Shown here one piece after another: positions 35,983-47,926 of a stretch of 64,000 nt of DNA. The notes under the pieces are model-generated. The model was given only the letters and a program-made list of their open reading frames with translations. It was not told the origin of the DNA and searched no databases. How positions within the stretch are numbered: position 1 is the first letter of the stretch; each line of letters opens with the position of its first letter. Made by a program: the position numbers and the translations under genes. This stretch comes from Pterobdella sp. o SKG-2022 (lineage: Eukaryota > Annelida > Clitellata > Hirudinida > Piscicolidae), in contig OZ038322.1 of assembly GCA_964035795.1 (NCBI GenBank), positions 15,733,447-15,797,446 on the forward strand. The letters are read 5' to 3'.

Positions 35983-38059
35983 ATTTCAACATTTCTTTTA
36001 ATTTCTTAACAGTCTAAACCAAAATCGATTCAGTATAATTAAATGATTTTAATAATAATTCAGAATTAAATAGTTGTAAACGGTTTATATTTATTTCATA
36101 AAAATATAAGAAAGGTTTAATAAACATAATTTTGTAAAGTCTAAATTTTTACAAAAACTTCTCAAATAGAATGCTGGTGACCCATAGCGAATCAGCAAAA
36201 GAATGATTCATTGGGAGCAACGACATCTCAAATGTGGCTTTTATTAGCAGTAGTTAGAAGATAGGCTATATGGTCAAATTTCACTTACTTTTTACATACA
36301 TATAAAAATACATATACTTTTAAAAGTAGTCCAAAAACAGTAATCTCATTACATGATTAGAGGGAAAAGAAAATTTTAATATCAGAAAAAATACTTTAAT
36401 AAGTTTTTTAAAATTTCTTGTAAGAATTCATGTTACCTTTAGAGTTCAAATAATTTGCAGTAATTCATGTTTTATCAAAATGTGCCATGACAAGTTTTTT
36501 CACATTTTGATCAAAGCGATTGTAGGACGAAACCAACTGTAAATAGATTATTTTTAATACATTCAATCAAAAACCAAATCATTTAAAATATATGTTATGA
36601 TTTTCCAAGCTTTGACATAAAACTATATTTATCACCTATTTTAATGTCACGAATCCGATCGTGTGACATTTAATATGTATCAAAATACTTCAAAAAAAAA
36701 ATAAAATAAAAAAAAAAGAAAAAAATTCTTCAACTTTCGTTAGATAGTATTTTTTTTTAAATTTGAACAATATGGGTTTTAAGAATACGTCAAATAAATA
36801 TTAAAACCTAGTTTGCAAACTGCACGCTTTACAAATGAATAATAATAATGATAATAATAAAATTATGTTAATTATTTAAACAAAACACTCTCAGATATGA
36901 TGGAAGAATAAAAGGGCTTTGTTATGCTTAGGAGTGTACTTACCATATTATCAACAAACTGCTAAATATATTTATATGTATGTACGTTTGCTTAAAAAAA
37001 ATACAAATTGGATAATTCTAAGTGACAGTAAAAAAACTGTATACCCAATAATAGGCTCTAAATTTTTGAAATAAATGATCTTATACGAGACTAAATATAC
37101 CTTTGAATTCATTCAAACTGTGTAGTTAAGCATTTAGAATTGTGTGGTAAATAAAAGGCTTCTCTATAAAAGCATTGATAAAATTTCATAATTGTGCTTT
37201 CCTATAGTTTATTAAAATTAAGAACTATTAGAAAAACACTTTAATTGTCAGCTGAAATGTTATATATGTAAAACTTTATCATAATTCATATTGTATTTTA
37301 GTTATCGAAAATTTTAGCTGATTATTGTTGAATAAACGCGTTTTTAAAAAATTCTACGTAATTCGAAAAAACTATATGAAATACAAGCTATTAAAAAATC
37401 TACAATGTCGCTCAAAACTTTAATTGTTCTTTTTATTATTTATGCTGTCTAAGTTATACTGATTTTTAAAAGCACTAAATGCTACTCACCTCTCAAATAG
37501 TATTTATTTATATTCATTAAAATTTAAAATTAAAAAAAATTTTTTTTTATTTTTTGGTTTCTAAAATTTTATTTCGTGGTTTACGATAGGTTTGTACTTA
37601 ATGAGATATTTAAAAATGTAGCATATATGAAATAGCTCGAAAATTTTTTTGAAAATATTTAAACAAATATAAAAATTGATATCGTGAGACTCATAGTTAA
37701 CAATAGGCCGAAAGGTTAAGTTGACATTTTAAAAATTCTCAAGCGTTATGAAAATGTATACAAAATGTTTAGAGTTAATTTGCTTGCTGAAGTTTTTATT
37801 TGGATTATAAACCACTTTAAGAAAGTTAAATTTTTAAGTTTAAATAAATTTCATTCTCTAAGAAATTTGGACGTTTCAGGGCTTTTAATCTAATTGTATT
37901 TCCTCTCAAAATTCTTTTATTTCATATATAAAATTTGAGATCATTGGGCGTGGTAAATATGAAAATATATTATATTTAAACAAATGATACTTGAAAAATA
38001 GTGATGAAAAAACTTAACGTTTAAATAATAATGAAATATATTTACAAAATCACCAAACA
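35983..38059. other. Non-coding AT-rich region downstream of jun
   Basis: No coding frame, RNA gene or structured repeat except the AAT-tailed element at 36806-36866. Confidence 0.5.
36806..36866 (+). repeat. Retroposon 3' tail with AAT microsatellite (copy 1)
   Basis: CTAGTTTGCAAACTGCACGC followed by TTTACAAATG and an AATAATAATAATGATAAT run. It matches a second copy at 51028-51085 over about 45 bases. The form (GCGC or CACGC, TTACAAATG, trinucleotide run) is that of a LINE or SINE 3' end. Confidence 0.55.
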
Positions 38060-38330
38060 AACATTTTTCGAGAAAATCTCAAGTTGCCGGTAAAGTTCTG
38101 CAGACGATAGTTTGTTGGGCAGACGATTCTGTAACTTCTTTACGTCCTTCAAAAGCTTGCCGTCAGTGCTGATGTGGAGTGTGGGTTGAAAATTATGAAA
38201 TTCAAAATCGTTCCGATTGTGATTTTATTTCGGATGCCAATTGAAACCTTATAAGATCGTCAGTAGCTTCTCGATAAAACTGATTCTGTGCTGGCTGAAA
38301 AGTGTGACTTGCATGTAGTAACAGATTATT
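38060..38330 (-). pseudogene. Possible broken protein-coding relic, unrecognised
   Basis: The minus strand shows two coding-like frames offset by one shift: first QPAQNQFYREATDDLIRFQL, then DGKLLKDVKKLQNRLPNK followed by SSAELYRQLEIF. Composition is less AT-biased than the flanks and the residues look like real protein. I do not recognise the family. It could be a dead gene, a captured exon or part of a mobile element; it lies 250 bp from a LINE of opposite strand. Confidence 0.35.
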
Positions 38331-38574
38331 ATTATTTTGAATAAAGCGAGAAAAATAATATATTTTTATATTTAATAAAAAATCCTTGAAATTATATATA
38401 AATATGAGAGTTTCTTGAATCGTTGATAAAAACGTTTTTTGAGTAAAAGTATGAATAAAAAAAAGTTAAAACAAATACGCAAGTTCTTTTTTGTGTATTT
38501 TATCGGATACAAAACTAATTTTATAAGATTAGAAATAATTCTCATCATAAAATTTACTATTCACCAATCATAAT

Positions 38575-39833
38575 ACCAGTGGTGGATGTCCCCCAAGGGG
38601 GCGTCCTATCACCCATTCTCTTCAACATATACCTCTCAGACATACCACTTCCCAAAATCAGCTCACTCAACCTCATCACCTACGCAGACGACATCACCAT
38701 AACATCATACCACCCCAACATCAACACAGCCACCCAGAACCTCCTCCCATACCTCAATGAAATACACACATAGGCTCACAATAACAACCTAAAAATCAAC
38801 CCTACCAAAACCACCTCAACTCTCATGATCCCAGACCCATCAGAATATAACCTTTGAACATCCACATCAACAACACACCCATCCACACCACCTCCAACCC
38901 TACCATCCTTGGCTTAACTTTTGATCCCAAACTAAAATACTCCACCCACACAGACCACACCATCACTAAAAAAAAACACTCAATCTCCTAAAACTCCTCA
39001 CATCAACGCACTGGGGGAAAAGCAAATAAACACTCATCACCACATACAAAACATTACTCCTTCCCATCATCGAATACGCCAACACCATCTGGTCACCCAT
39101 CATCTCATCCACCTCCCTCAACAAACTCCAAAAAATCCAAAACGCAGCCTTGAGAACAATCACTGGCTGCACCCTAGCCACCAACACCCAACACCTCCAC
39201 TCAGAGACCAAAATCCTCCCACTCCAAAACCATCTCAAACTTCACGCATCACAACTCACAAAAAAAGCTTCCCACCCCACTCATCCCCTACACCCACTCA
39301 CCACACAAGAAGCCCACCCCAGTTACAAAAAACAATCCACATTCAACAACAACATCAACTACACCCAAAACATACCCTCCTCCACCCAGACCACCTCTCA
39401 CACACAAATAAAAAACAACATGAAAACAATACACACAAAAATATTACACGACTACATATCATCCACTCACAACAAAATCCTCAGCAAGCAACCCCCACCC
39501 ATTCATGAATCAGAAACCACCCTAGACCACCACACTCGCCGCACTCTCGCCCAACTCAGATCAAACAAATCACCTTTCATCCTCTCATACTTTAACAAAA
39601 TCTCACCCTCATCTCACCCCTCGCCTTCATGCCCACTCTGCCAAACACACATTCACGACACCCCTCACCTCTTCACCTGCCCCAAAATAAGTACCACACT
39701 GGGCCTCGAGAGTCTGTGGACCGACCCCGCGAGAACGGCTGAGCTTCTCGACCACTGGACGGTCTTGATGGGGACATGAGGAGCACCCAACAAGACTAGG
39801 GTGCTCGAGGTAAAGAAAAAAAAAGTGGTGGAT
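38575..39833 (+). mobile_element. 3' half of a CR1/Jockey-like LINE, decayed
   Basis: Plus-strand translation starts inside the reverse transcriptase at DVPQGGVLSPILFNIYLSD, reaches the catalytic YADD at ~38673-38684, and continues through the thumb. A cysteine-rich tail (CPLCQTHIHDTPHLFTCP) and a short oligo-A end lie near 39825. Stops and frame changes interrupt it (for example after EIHT near 38773). The sequence is strongly C-rich and G-poor on the plus strand, unlike all flanking DNA. It is the downstream half of the RT domain that LINE-A at 29346-29830 lacks. Confidence 0.88.
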
Positions 39834-39837
39834 GTAA

Positions 39838-39948
39838 TAGATAATGTAAGATACTCTTACGAAAAGCTTCGTGTATTAAGTTTCTCAATAAACCTTGGTG
39901 TTTGTTTCTATTATATTGATTTCAAGCTATTTTACGTCATCACCGGTG
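39838..39948 (+). repeat. Hairpin repeat family (copy D)
   Basis: Blocks GATAATGTAAGATACTCTTA, GAAAAGCTTCGTGTATTAAG, TTTCTCAATAAACC, GTGTTTGTTTCTATTATATTG and CAAGCTATTTTACGTCA. Nearly identical to the right part of copy E at 42388-42560. Confidence 0.75.
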
Positions 39949-39983
39949 ATGGAGTTTGAGAGAAGAGATTTTGAAAAGTTAAA

Positions 39984-42900
39984 TTAAGAATTTGAGACCT
40001 TATCAAGCTCTTCTGATCTGCGACCATCACTGCATCTCACTTCAATGAAACTTTGAGAGTTTTCTTGTACCTGCGTACATGATCACATTTCTATGCTAAT
40101 TTCTTCGTGTTGGATTTTTAAATTATTGAATAAAATATAACGAGATGACATTTTATTTATTGTTATATATTTCAAAACTGAATAAGTACCCCATTAGTAA
40201 ACTCAAAGCTATTGAAAAAAAAAACAATGCTTAAGTATTTGTATGCTTTGAAGAATAAAATTAATAAAAAGTTCAATCTCAAATGAAACTTTAGAATAGT
40301 GTTAACTAATGATGAATACAATTTTATAGCCAAAAGCATCGAGATGATAAAATTTATTACCAGGTCATAAAAGCTAACCTGTTTCATAGTGCTTGCAAAA
40401 CCATTAGTGAACAGTGACTCATCATCGAGTTTCCTGTCCACAAGGGGAAGTTTGAAACTCCCGTGACGAACATACTCACCATCCATCAATTCCATCAAAC
40501 ACCATGCCTTATGTGCGAATTAGAATCCCGTTGCGAAATGATATAAATAGCATATGAATATAAAAGTCCATTTTTATTTAAATAGATTAAATAATTTTGA
40601 GAGTTATATAACAACGATGAAATCAAACCCAACCCCTTCACTAACATAAAAGCTTCATAAAATAATATTGAACCTCATCAGCTAAAGCAAATTCAAATTC
40701 CTTTTTAGTTGGTTGGCACTTAACTTGAAGAACATGAAAGAAAAGAACAATATTTTGAGGTCCATTGCTGGGAAATTCCTTTTTGACCAACTGGAAGCAA
40801 AATATTTCTATCGATTGATAACTGATGTGTATTAAAAATTTTTTTTTGGAATAATACATCATAGTCTCTGAACAATCATCAAAATAAACTATATAAAAAA
40901 CATGGAAAGTTGAAGAAGTTATGAAAACTTCCAGCAACGACAAGTATAAAAAATCATGATTTATGAAAAAATTCATCATGTGGCACAAACCAGCAGTTGC
41001 TCCTTCCATTCTGTGTATTTTCCAGGTGAATTGAAATTGACATTGTAAAAAATATGGACCATCTTTGAGGTAGCATTACTTCCATCAGAATCCTGCTTTA
41101 TGGTTATAAATTAAAATTAAAATTCAGCACACAGAAGATTTTGAAACATTTTTAATCTGTAGTGCAGTCATAACGCAAATGCTGATAGAGTCCCATGGTA
41201 GGTTGTAAGCCCTGTCTACACAAACCTGAGAGATCGAGGGATGATGTGTATATGACCATGCTAATGTTTCATGGTAAGGCCATACTTACCGAAAGTTATA
41301 GCTTAGTTTTCAATAAAATTATAGAAATTTCTCTAATTGAAGGTCTATAGATAATGACTATGTACATTTTTTCTATATTTTATTTCATACTTAAATATTT
41401 AGCGTAAATATTGAAAAAATTTACAGAAGAAATTTAGCTAAATATTTCAAAACCAAAACCAATAAAATTCAAAAATAAGCATAAAAATAAACAAAAAACT
41501 TAAAAAACCAAATAATATATAATCTCTTCAAGATATCCCACCAACATAGAAGCCTTCTCGACAATCATAAGGCACAAGCCTACCCACATCCACAAACACA
41601 TCCCTCGCCTCCATCGTCCATGCCCACTTCAGCTGCGGTGATTTCATGGTTTAGATCATTTATCAATAATAAGTTTCAACCGTGTAGATGTTGAGGAAAC
41701 CTAAAGTCACTACAGTTTTTTAGGCTATTGAATAAAATTATGTACCAAAAAGTGTTAAATTACCAAGCTTCACCCAACCCGAACTTAAATTATCAAAATA
41801 ACGTATCCTGAAATGAACTTTTTTATTCTTTTGGATTCAAATTTATATACTATATTATTCTTATTTTATTCACCTTTATAAGCTCATACAGATCATCAAT
41901 GTCTTTTATAGATCTTGTCTCTTGAGGGGTCAGCAGGCCATTAGTCAAAATATTCTTCATTGAAGTGTCGTCCTTACTTGACGTAACATATAGGCATCGT
42001 TGAAATATGCTTTAACAAGATACAGCAACATATAGGAATTGATTGTATTTATGTTCAAGTAAAAATATGCTGAATGAAAAATAAATAACTACTATGCAGT
42101 TTTTTTAAATTTTAATTCAAAGTACAAAAATATCCTCACAAAGTTTGAGATTTAATCACAAAAAGCTTTGTACTTTTATTCAAAAATTGGAAAAACCATA
42201 TTTTTTTTTTATTATTAATATACACTTTTGTATTACAACAAATTGAATTTTTACATTTATCTATATTGCTGAAGTTTCTTTTAAAGATTTAAGCAAACAC
42301 TCATACATAAATGAAATGTTATCATAAGCAAGGTTCTAGTGAAGACATAAGAAATTATACTTATGAGAATATAATAGAAAGAAACACTATGGTTTATTAA
42401 GAAACTTAATACACGAAGCTGTATCTTACATTATCAAGTGTCACAAGTGTTATCACACTTGACAATGTAAGATACTCTAACGAAAAGCTTTGTGTATTAA
42501 GTTTCTCAATAAACCATTGTTTTTGTTTCTATTATATTGATTTTAGGCTATTTTACGTCAGTCTCATGAAAATATAATCTATAAACCTCTCTTCCAAGGC
42601 CAACATGATTTTCAACTCGTTTTTCGATGGGTGATATTTCCAATTTGAATACACTTTTGGACTTGCATCATTATTTTTAGAACACACTTGTTGAAAAAAG
42701 TTTTTTCTTTTATTTTTAAGAGCCTTTGAGTGGTCTTTTGGGAGGTATGGGTGGTTATGAAACCGAAGATGTTGATGACTTTTGTAAAATCCGTCTTTCA
42801 AATCCTTAAAAAAATATTATCACAATAGTTTAAAAAGCATTGATAAAAAAACACAAAAACTATCATTTAAAATGTTTTCAATAAACCGATAAAACTCCGT

Positions 42901-45900
42901 ACAAACTTAAGAACGTCCTCTTCATTGATCTTTTCCAATCTCACTAGCAAGGATGCGGCAGGAATCAAGTTATTATTACTGTTGTTGTTATTATTAGATG
43001 CAACACTATCACTGCTGAAATCACTCTTGCCATATATTCTCAACTGGTGTCCCCCGTTATTTAGACTCACCTTTAATGTATTCATATTGAAAAAAACAAA
43101 AGAAAATTTGATAATTTGAAAGATGAGTGAGAATAAAGTCGTTTAAGTATACTAAAAAAAGCGTAGCACTTGTGTGTGGTCGAAAGCTGGTACTTCAAAA
43201 GAGCCCACCTTTACAAGAACATGCGATAGTTTTTAAAGAGATTCAATAGTATAAAATTGTCAATTTAGTCTCAAGACTGTCTTAAAAAAATTGTTTCTTT
43301 GATGTGACTACCAGTTTTATAATTGAATTAAACCTAAAGCCTCAAAATTATTAATACATTTTTCATTCTCCAATTAAGGTATCATAAAATCATTTCTACC
43401 GTATATTTTGACATATTTTCAATTTAGAACTAATCTAATCAAAATCAATTTGTATAACGTCATCAGTAGAAATAGCGAACCGTGAGTATTCACGCCGCCA
43501 TGATTTTGGATAAATTTTCGAAAACTATTGATATTTGCATGTTATTGCAATAATTTTGAAAATTAACAGGTGAAAATGATTTTTTTGTTTAAAATAATTT
43601 TGAGGTTTACATTGAAAAAATAAAAGCTGAACAAAACACTGAAAGAAGGAACATACCCGGACAAACAAGTTCAAGTAGCTTGAGCCCAGCAAAATTCTCC
43701 GATTGAATGTTTTGTTTGTTGTATAAATCTAAATTGAGTAAAAAATTGAATATCTATATTGAAAAGAAATAAAAATTGAGTCAAAAAAAAGATTTTCTTG
43801 TTTAAATAGATATCAAGACGAGTTTTACTCGCCCGCATTACATATTTTATATAAAAAGATGAAATAAAAGACAAGATAGAAACCTTGAAGACAAGTGTTG
43901 CGGTGGGAGATATAGTTGGACAAATGAAAACGCATGAAAAGTCAAGAAACGGGTTACGAAGAGAAGAATCAAGTTTCTGATCGCAAAAAGCCTGATGCCC
44001 CAAGCTATTCTTATCTTTGTCGATTATTGATGACGACACCTGGCATTTCAAATTGAGGGCTGATACCAAATTTTATATGAAAAACATTAAAAATAAATAG
44101 GTATAGTATAATTTAATAATAAAAAAATCAGAACTAACGTAAACAATAGAGCATGAATGCGGTAGGTGTAAAAGCTGGTCCACACATAAACAGAATGCAT
44201 CTCCTGCAACGAATATGTCACTTGGAGGAGAATCTGGTTTCACCACATGCCAAACCTGTTTGGCATTTTTAGTTATTTAATTAGGCCATTTCAGATTATC
44301 TGAAATTGGCTACAATTAAAGTCAATTCTTTTTATGAAATGAAAACTAACTTTTTCAATATGTTTTTCTTTGTTTTTATCTTTGTTTATTTCTGTTGTTT
44401 CAGCTTCAATCAAAGGCTTGAAAAATAAAAATGCTTTCGCGTTTGCAGAAAATCTATCGGCAAGGTTGTCTGGGTCAGCGAAACACAGATGGTTGATGGG
44501 AGGCTGGTAAAGATTAAGTACTTTCTCTCCTTCGTTCACTTTCATTTTGGGATTTCCTTTATATTTCTGCAAGCTAGTCTGGCTTGACTTCCTTTCTAGA
44601 TAAAGTTTTGAAATATTTTTTTATTACTGTGAAAATGCATAATACTTCAACGTAGTTTAAAGAGAAAACAATTTTTAAGACTTTAACAACTATTGAACAT
44701 AATAATCAAAAATTGGTTGAATTGCACGAACCTGATGTGGTGAATAGAGGCACACATGTCCAACATATCAACTCTGCATTACTCTCGTCCAAATGTTCTT
44801 GGTCATTTTCGCTCAAAAGAGGCAGTATTTTTGCTCTTTTTTTCTTTTCGATTACAGATATTACAAAAAACGTTCCAGTTCTTTGTTTGATGTTTTCGTA
44901 AAAATGTTGGGAGTCTATTTTTATTTCAACTAGTCTTTTGATCTCATGGAAAGCTTCGGGTTTTTGGTTGCCAAGAAAAGCTTTGATCAGTTCTTCTTTT
45001 TCTTCCTCTTGGAAATATACTATCTGTAAGACAACAAAGCATAATGAATAATTCATTCTCAATGGTTATAACTATGTACAATGTGACATTAAATTGACTA
45101 TAAAACATTAAATTGTTATTGTTGTAACACAAACCTCATCTTCTCTGACACTGACAATATTGAAGATTATAAATAGCCGTTTATATTCAAAGAAACCTTC
45201 CAACTTATCGAAATATACTTCCATCACCATAGCTTTTCTGTACAAATGTTTTTTATAAATAATTTTTAAGTCAATAATTTAGACATATGTTGCCTTAAAA
45301 CTTTTAGATTTTATACCGAAAATGATTTTATAGTCAAAAGGGTTTTGCATCTGGTCACGTGGGAGTTTTAATAAATTTAGTATGACAGCTAAAAAAAGAT
45401 ATAATGTAAAAAAAAATTTTAGGCTAAGTTTTGTAGCTAAGAATAACTTGTTGAAAGTTATACCTATTTACGCTGTCTTAATAACTGTATTGAGAATCCA
45501 TTTAATCGACTTAAAACTTGAAAAACGATTCATCAAAAAAGAGTTTGTCTCCAAAATACAGAAAAAACATAACATTTTTAAAAGATACAAACTAACAAGT
45601 AACTAGGGTCAATAAAGTCGAGAGGTGTTGGTTGCAGTTCATATAGTCTGAATAGAGACCCGTGCTTGGTGGCCTCTTGTGACGTGGCCTGGTGAGGGTG
45701 CAATAATCTCAAATATATCTCGTGCTCTTCCTCCTGCAAATTCGGAAGTTTTTAGACTTATTTTTTTTACCTGTTTAAAACCGTTTCTGTGTCGGTTTTA
45801 TTGAAAAGTTTTGATTCGTGAATGAAGTTTGGTTTGGAGTTAAATGAGAAACTTGAAAATTGGAAGTTACGTTGATTTGTGTGGGAAAAGATTTTTTGTT

Positions 45901-47704
45901 GAAAACAAAAGGAATCCTCCATCTTCCAGCCAACAATGCCTATGGAAATGTATACGAAGGAATAAATCAATTGGCTTAATTCAACATAACTTTGTATTCA
46001 AGCAAATGATAAGCTAAAACGATTATTCATATTAGTGTACCAAAACCTGATCAACTTCTGAGAAGAGTCTGACGACAGCAAGACCTCGGTGGTTGAGCTG
46101 GTCCCGATAACCAGCCAACAATTCTACCACCAAAAACAAGTGCGAATGTGGTGGACAACTGGAAATTATACAAAAACGTATGTGAGTTAATGTTGGATGA
46201 ATGAAATTGATACACGAAAAACAGTGAAAAATTCATTTTTATTTTCAAATACTGATTATGGTTTTTTAAGTAACAATGTTCTCACGAATAAACATGTTGT
46301 TTTATGTTGAGAAATGCAATCTTAGAAGGCAATTGGTCATTGCTGAAGTTATCGAAGCTGAAGACGCAAGGAGCTCCAGTATAATCATCATCATCGTCGT
46401 TGTCATCCTCATTCAAAAGTTGTAACTTGACTATGATCTTGATTCTATCATCTTCAGGCCTCAAACCAGTAATGGCGTCATACATGATCGTCAAGTTCCC
46501 GCTGTGAATCGAATATAAAAGCACTATTTTAGAGGGATCTGATGTATTTTTAAAAACTAATTTTCAAAATTTTACGTTGAGCATATAGGCGATTTTTATA
46601 CATTTGTTAAGAAAAAATTATTTTCTTAAAAAATATTTGAGCATTTCACATGTAGTTTTGTTTTCATTTTAATTCCGAATTAAATTGCTAATAAGTTCAT
46701 GTTTTTGGTAAAAAGCTTTTAGTTTTTGCCTTACTTCCGGAAACATCAACTACACGATGTTTTACATATTCGTTTTTTCCTTATACATGATTTTTCCAGA
46801 ATTTTAATTTTCTTTTTAGTTCTTGGTGGAACTAAATACTGTATTCAAGTTTACAACCAGATTTTTGGGATTTTATACTAGACCCAACTAGGCACCTTTT
46901 TTTGTTTATTAAAACCTCTATGACAGTTGCAGTTATAGGCAAACTGATATACTTGCTCTTTTTTTTTAACTAATAATCGATCCTTTTTTCTGCTTTTCAT
47001 AATTATTTTATGGTTTTTGGCATATTTGAAATCAATATATATGGTTCTTAGCATACTTCAATTTATCACTTTTTCTTGATATTATTGACAATTTCCAATC
47101 AATATACAATCGATGTTTTTTGACACTGAGATAACTTCGATATACAAACTGAATTCTTGCTGGATTTAAAAATAAAATTTTCAGCGTTGAGTAAAACTGA
47201 ATATTTTCAAAAGTTTAATTATGTTTGCAATCATAAAAATTATTTATTTTTAATAAATAATAAAAGCCAAATATATAGTGAGTTGGAATATTTTCAATGG
47301 TTTTTGTTTGCTGATAGTTAAATAGAATAATTTTTTTGAGAATTTAGGTAAAATTTATTTTCAAATAAAAAAAAAGTTCTTTAATAAAATTATTTATATA
47401 TTCGGATTTGATAATACCTGTAAGCAAATGGGTAGTTTTCTCTTGGTGAAACATTCTTCTAAGAATTTTTAATTATAATTTGTGAAAATCTAATAAGAAA
47501 AAAGTATCAAAAAAATTTACCTCATTTCTTTCAGTTTCTATATCATCTTGAACACTTTTCAACTCATCATCTTCCAAATTTTTTATTTCCTTATTCAGAA
47601 GAAGTCTATATTTTTCTAACTTTCGATAAAAAGTATCTAAAAAAAATTTAAGTTAATTCAATAAGATTTTTATATTAATCAAATAATTTACTTCGAAACT
47701 CCAT
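39984..47704 (-). CDS. NPHP4: Nephrocystin-4-like protein
   Basis: About 22 exons: 47704-47692, 47636-47521, 47458-47418, 46501-46286, 46158-46047, 45939-45871, 45733-45597, 45237-45135, 45023-44732, 44595-44351, 44255-44139, 44039-43884, 43728-43657, 43070-42903, 42804-42587, 42009-41874, 41632-~41546, ~41225-41175, 41092-40991, 40790-40674, 40507-40379, 40070-39984; ~930 residues, against ~1,430 in vertebrates. Phases agree, except that two exons near 41.2-41.6 kb are uncertain. Resemblance to nephrocystin-4 is weak per exon but colinear from N to C: VVELLAGYRDQ and VVRLFSE, RLYELQPTP, a LLGSSYLNLFVR segment, VSLNNGGHQLR, and C-terminal Ig-like domains (GPQNIVLFFHVLQV). NPHP4 works at the ciliary transition zone with NPHP1 and RPGRIP1L. 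A DOCK C2-type domain was considered and judged weaker. Confidence 0.7.
42388..42560. repeat. Hairpin repeat family (copy E): palindromic element in an NPHP4 intron
   Basis: Two inverted arms of ~55 bp: TGGTTTATTAAGAAACTTAA and ATACACGAAGC on the left, and GTGTATTAAGTTTCTCAATAAACCA on the right in reverse complement. They flank a short centre near CACAAGTGTTATCACACTTG. A one-sided 3' extension (TTTGTTTCTATTATATTG to TTTACGTCA) follows. No coding capacity. It looks like a MITE or foldback element. Confidence 0.75.
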
Positions 47705-47926
47705 TTCGTAACATTACAGGTTGTTAAGGAAAATAAATGTAATTACTCTAATTAAACTATTGTATAATATTTGAAAATTAAAACAGTGGAAAATAACTTC
47801 GAAACTAAATATTTTAATTTGAAAATAATTTTATAGCTCATGTGAAACTACCGAATATCATAACTTTGCTATAAAGATCTATGCTCATTCTCTCGTTGTG
47901 GTTGCTTGCATTCTACTCAAGTTAAA
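47705..47926. promoter_or_regulatory. Divergent promoter region of NPHP4 and CCT1
   Basis: 222 bp separate the two predicted start codons, which face apart. No TATA box is evident for CCT1. A shared or overlapping bidirectional promoter is likely from geometry alone. Confidence 0.55.

Noticed and set aside
39984..41230. DOCK-family DHR-1 (C2) domain reading of the exons at 40.4-41.2 kb
   Set aside because: Local resemblance exists, but the gene ends at 39984 with no room for the rest of a DOCK protein. The whole exon series is colinear with nephrocystin-4 instead.
41160..41300. Plus-strand coding frame reading RDDVYMTMLMFHGKAI
   Set aside because: Short, with no partners on the plus strand. 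The locus is covered by minus-strand NPHP4 exons and introns.
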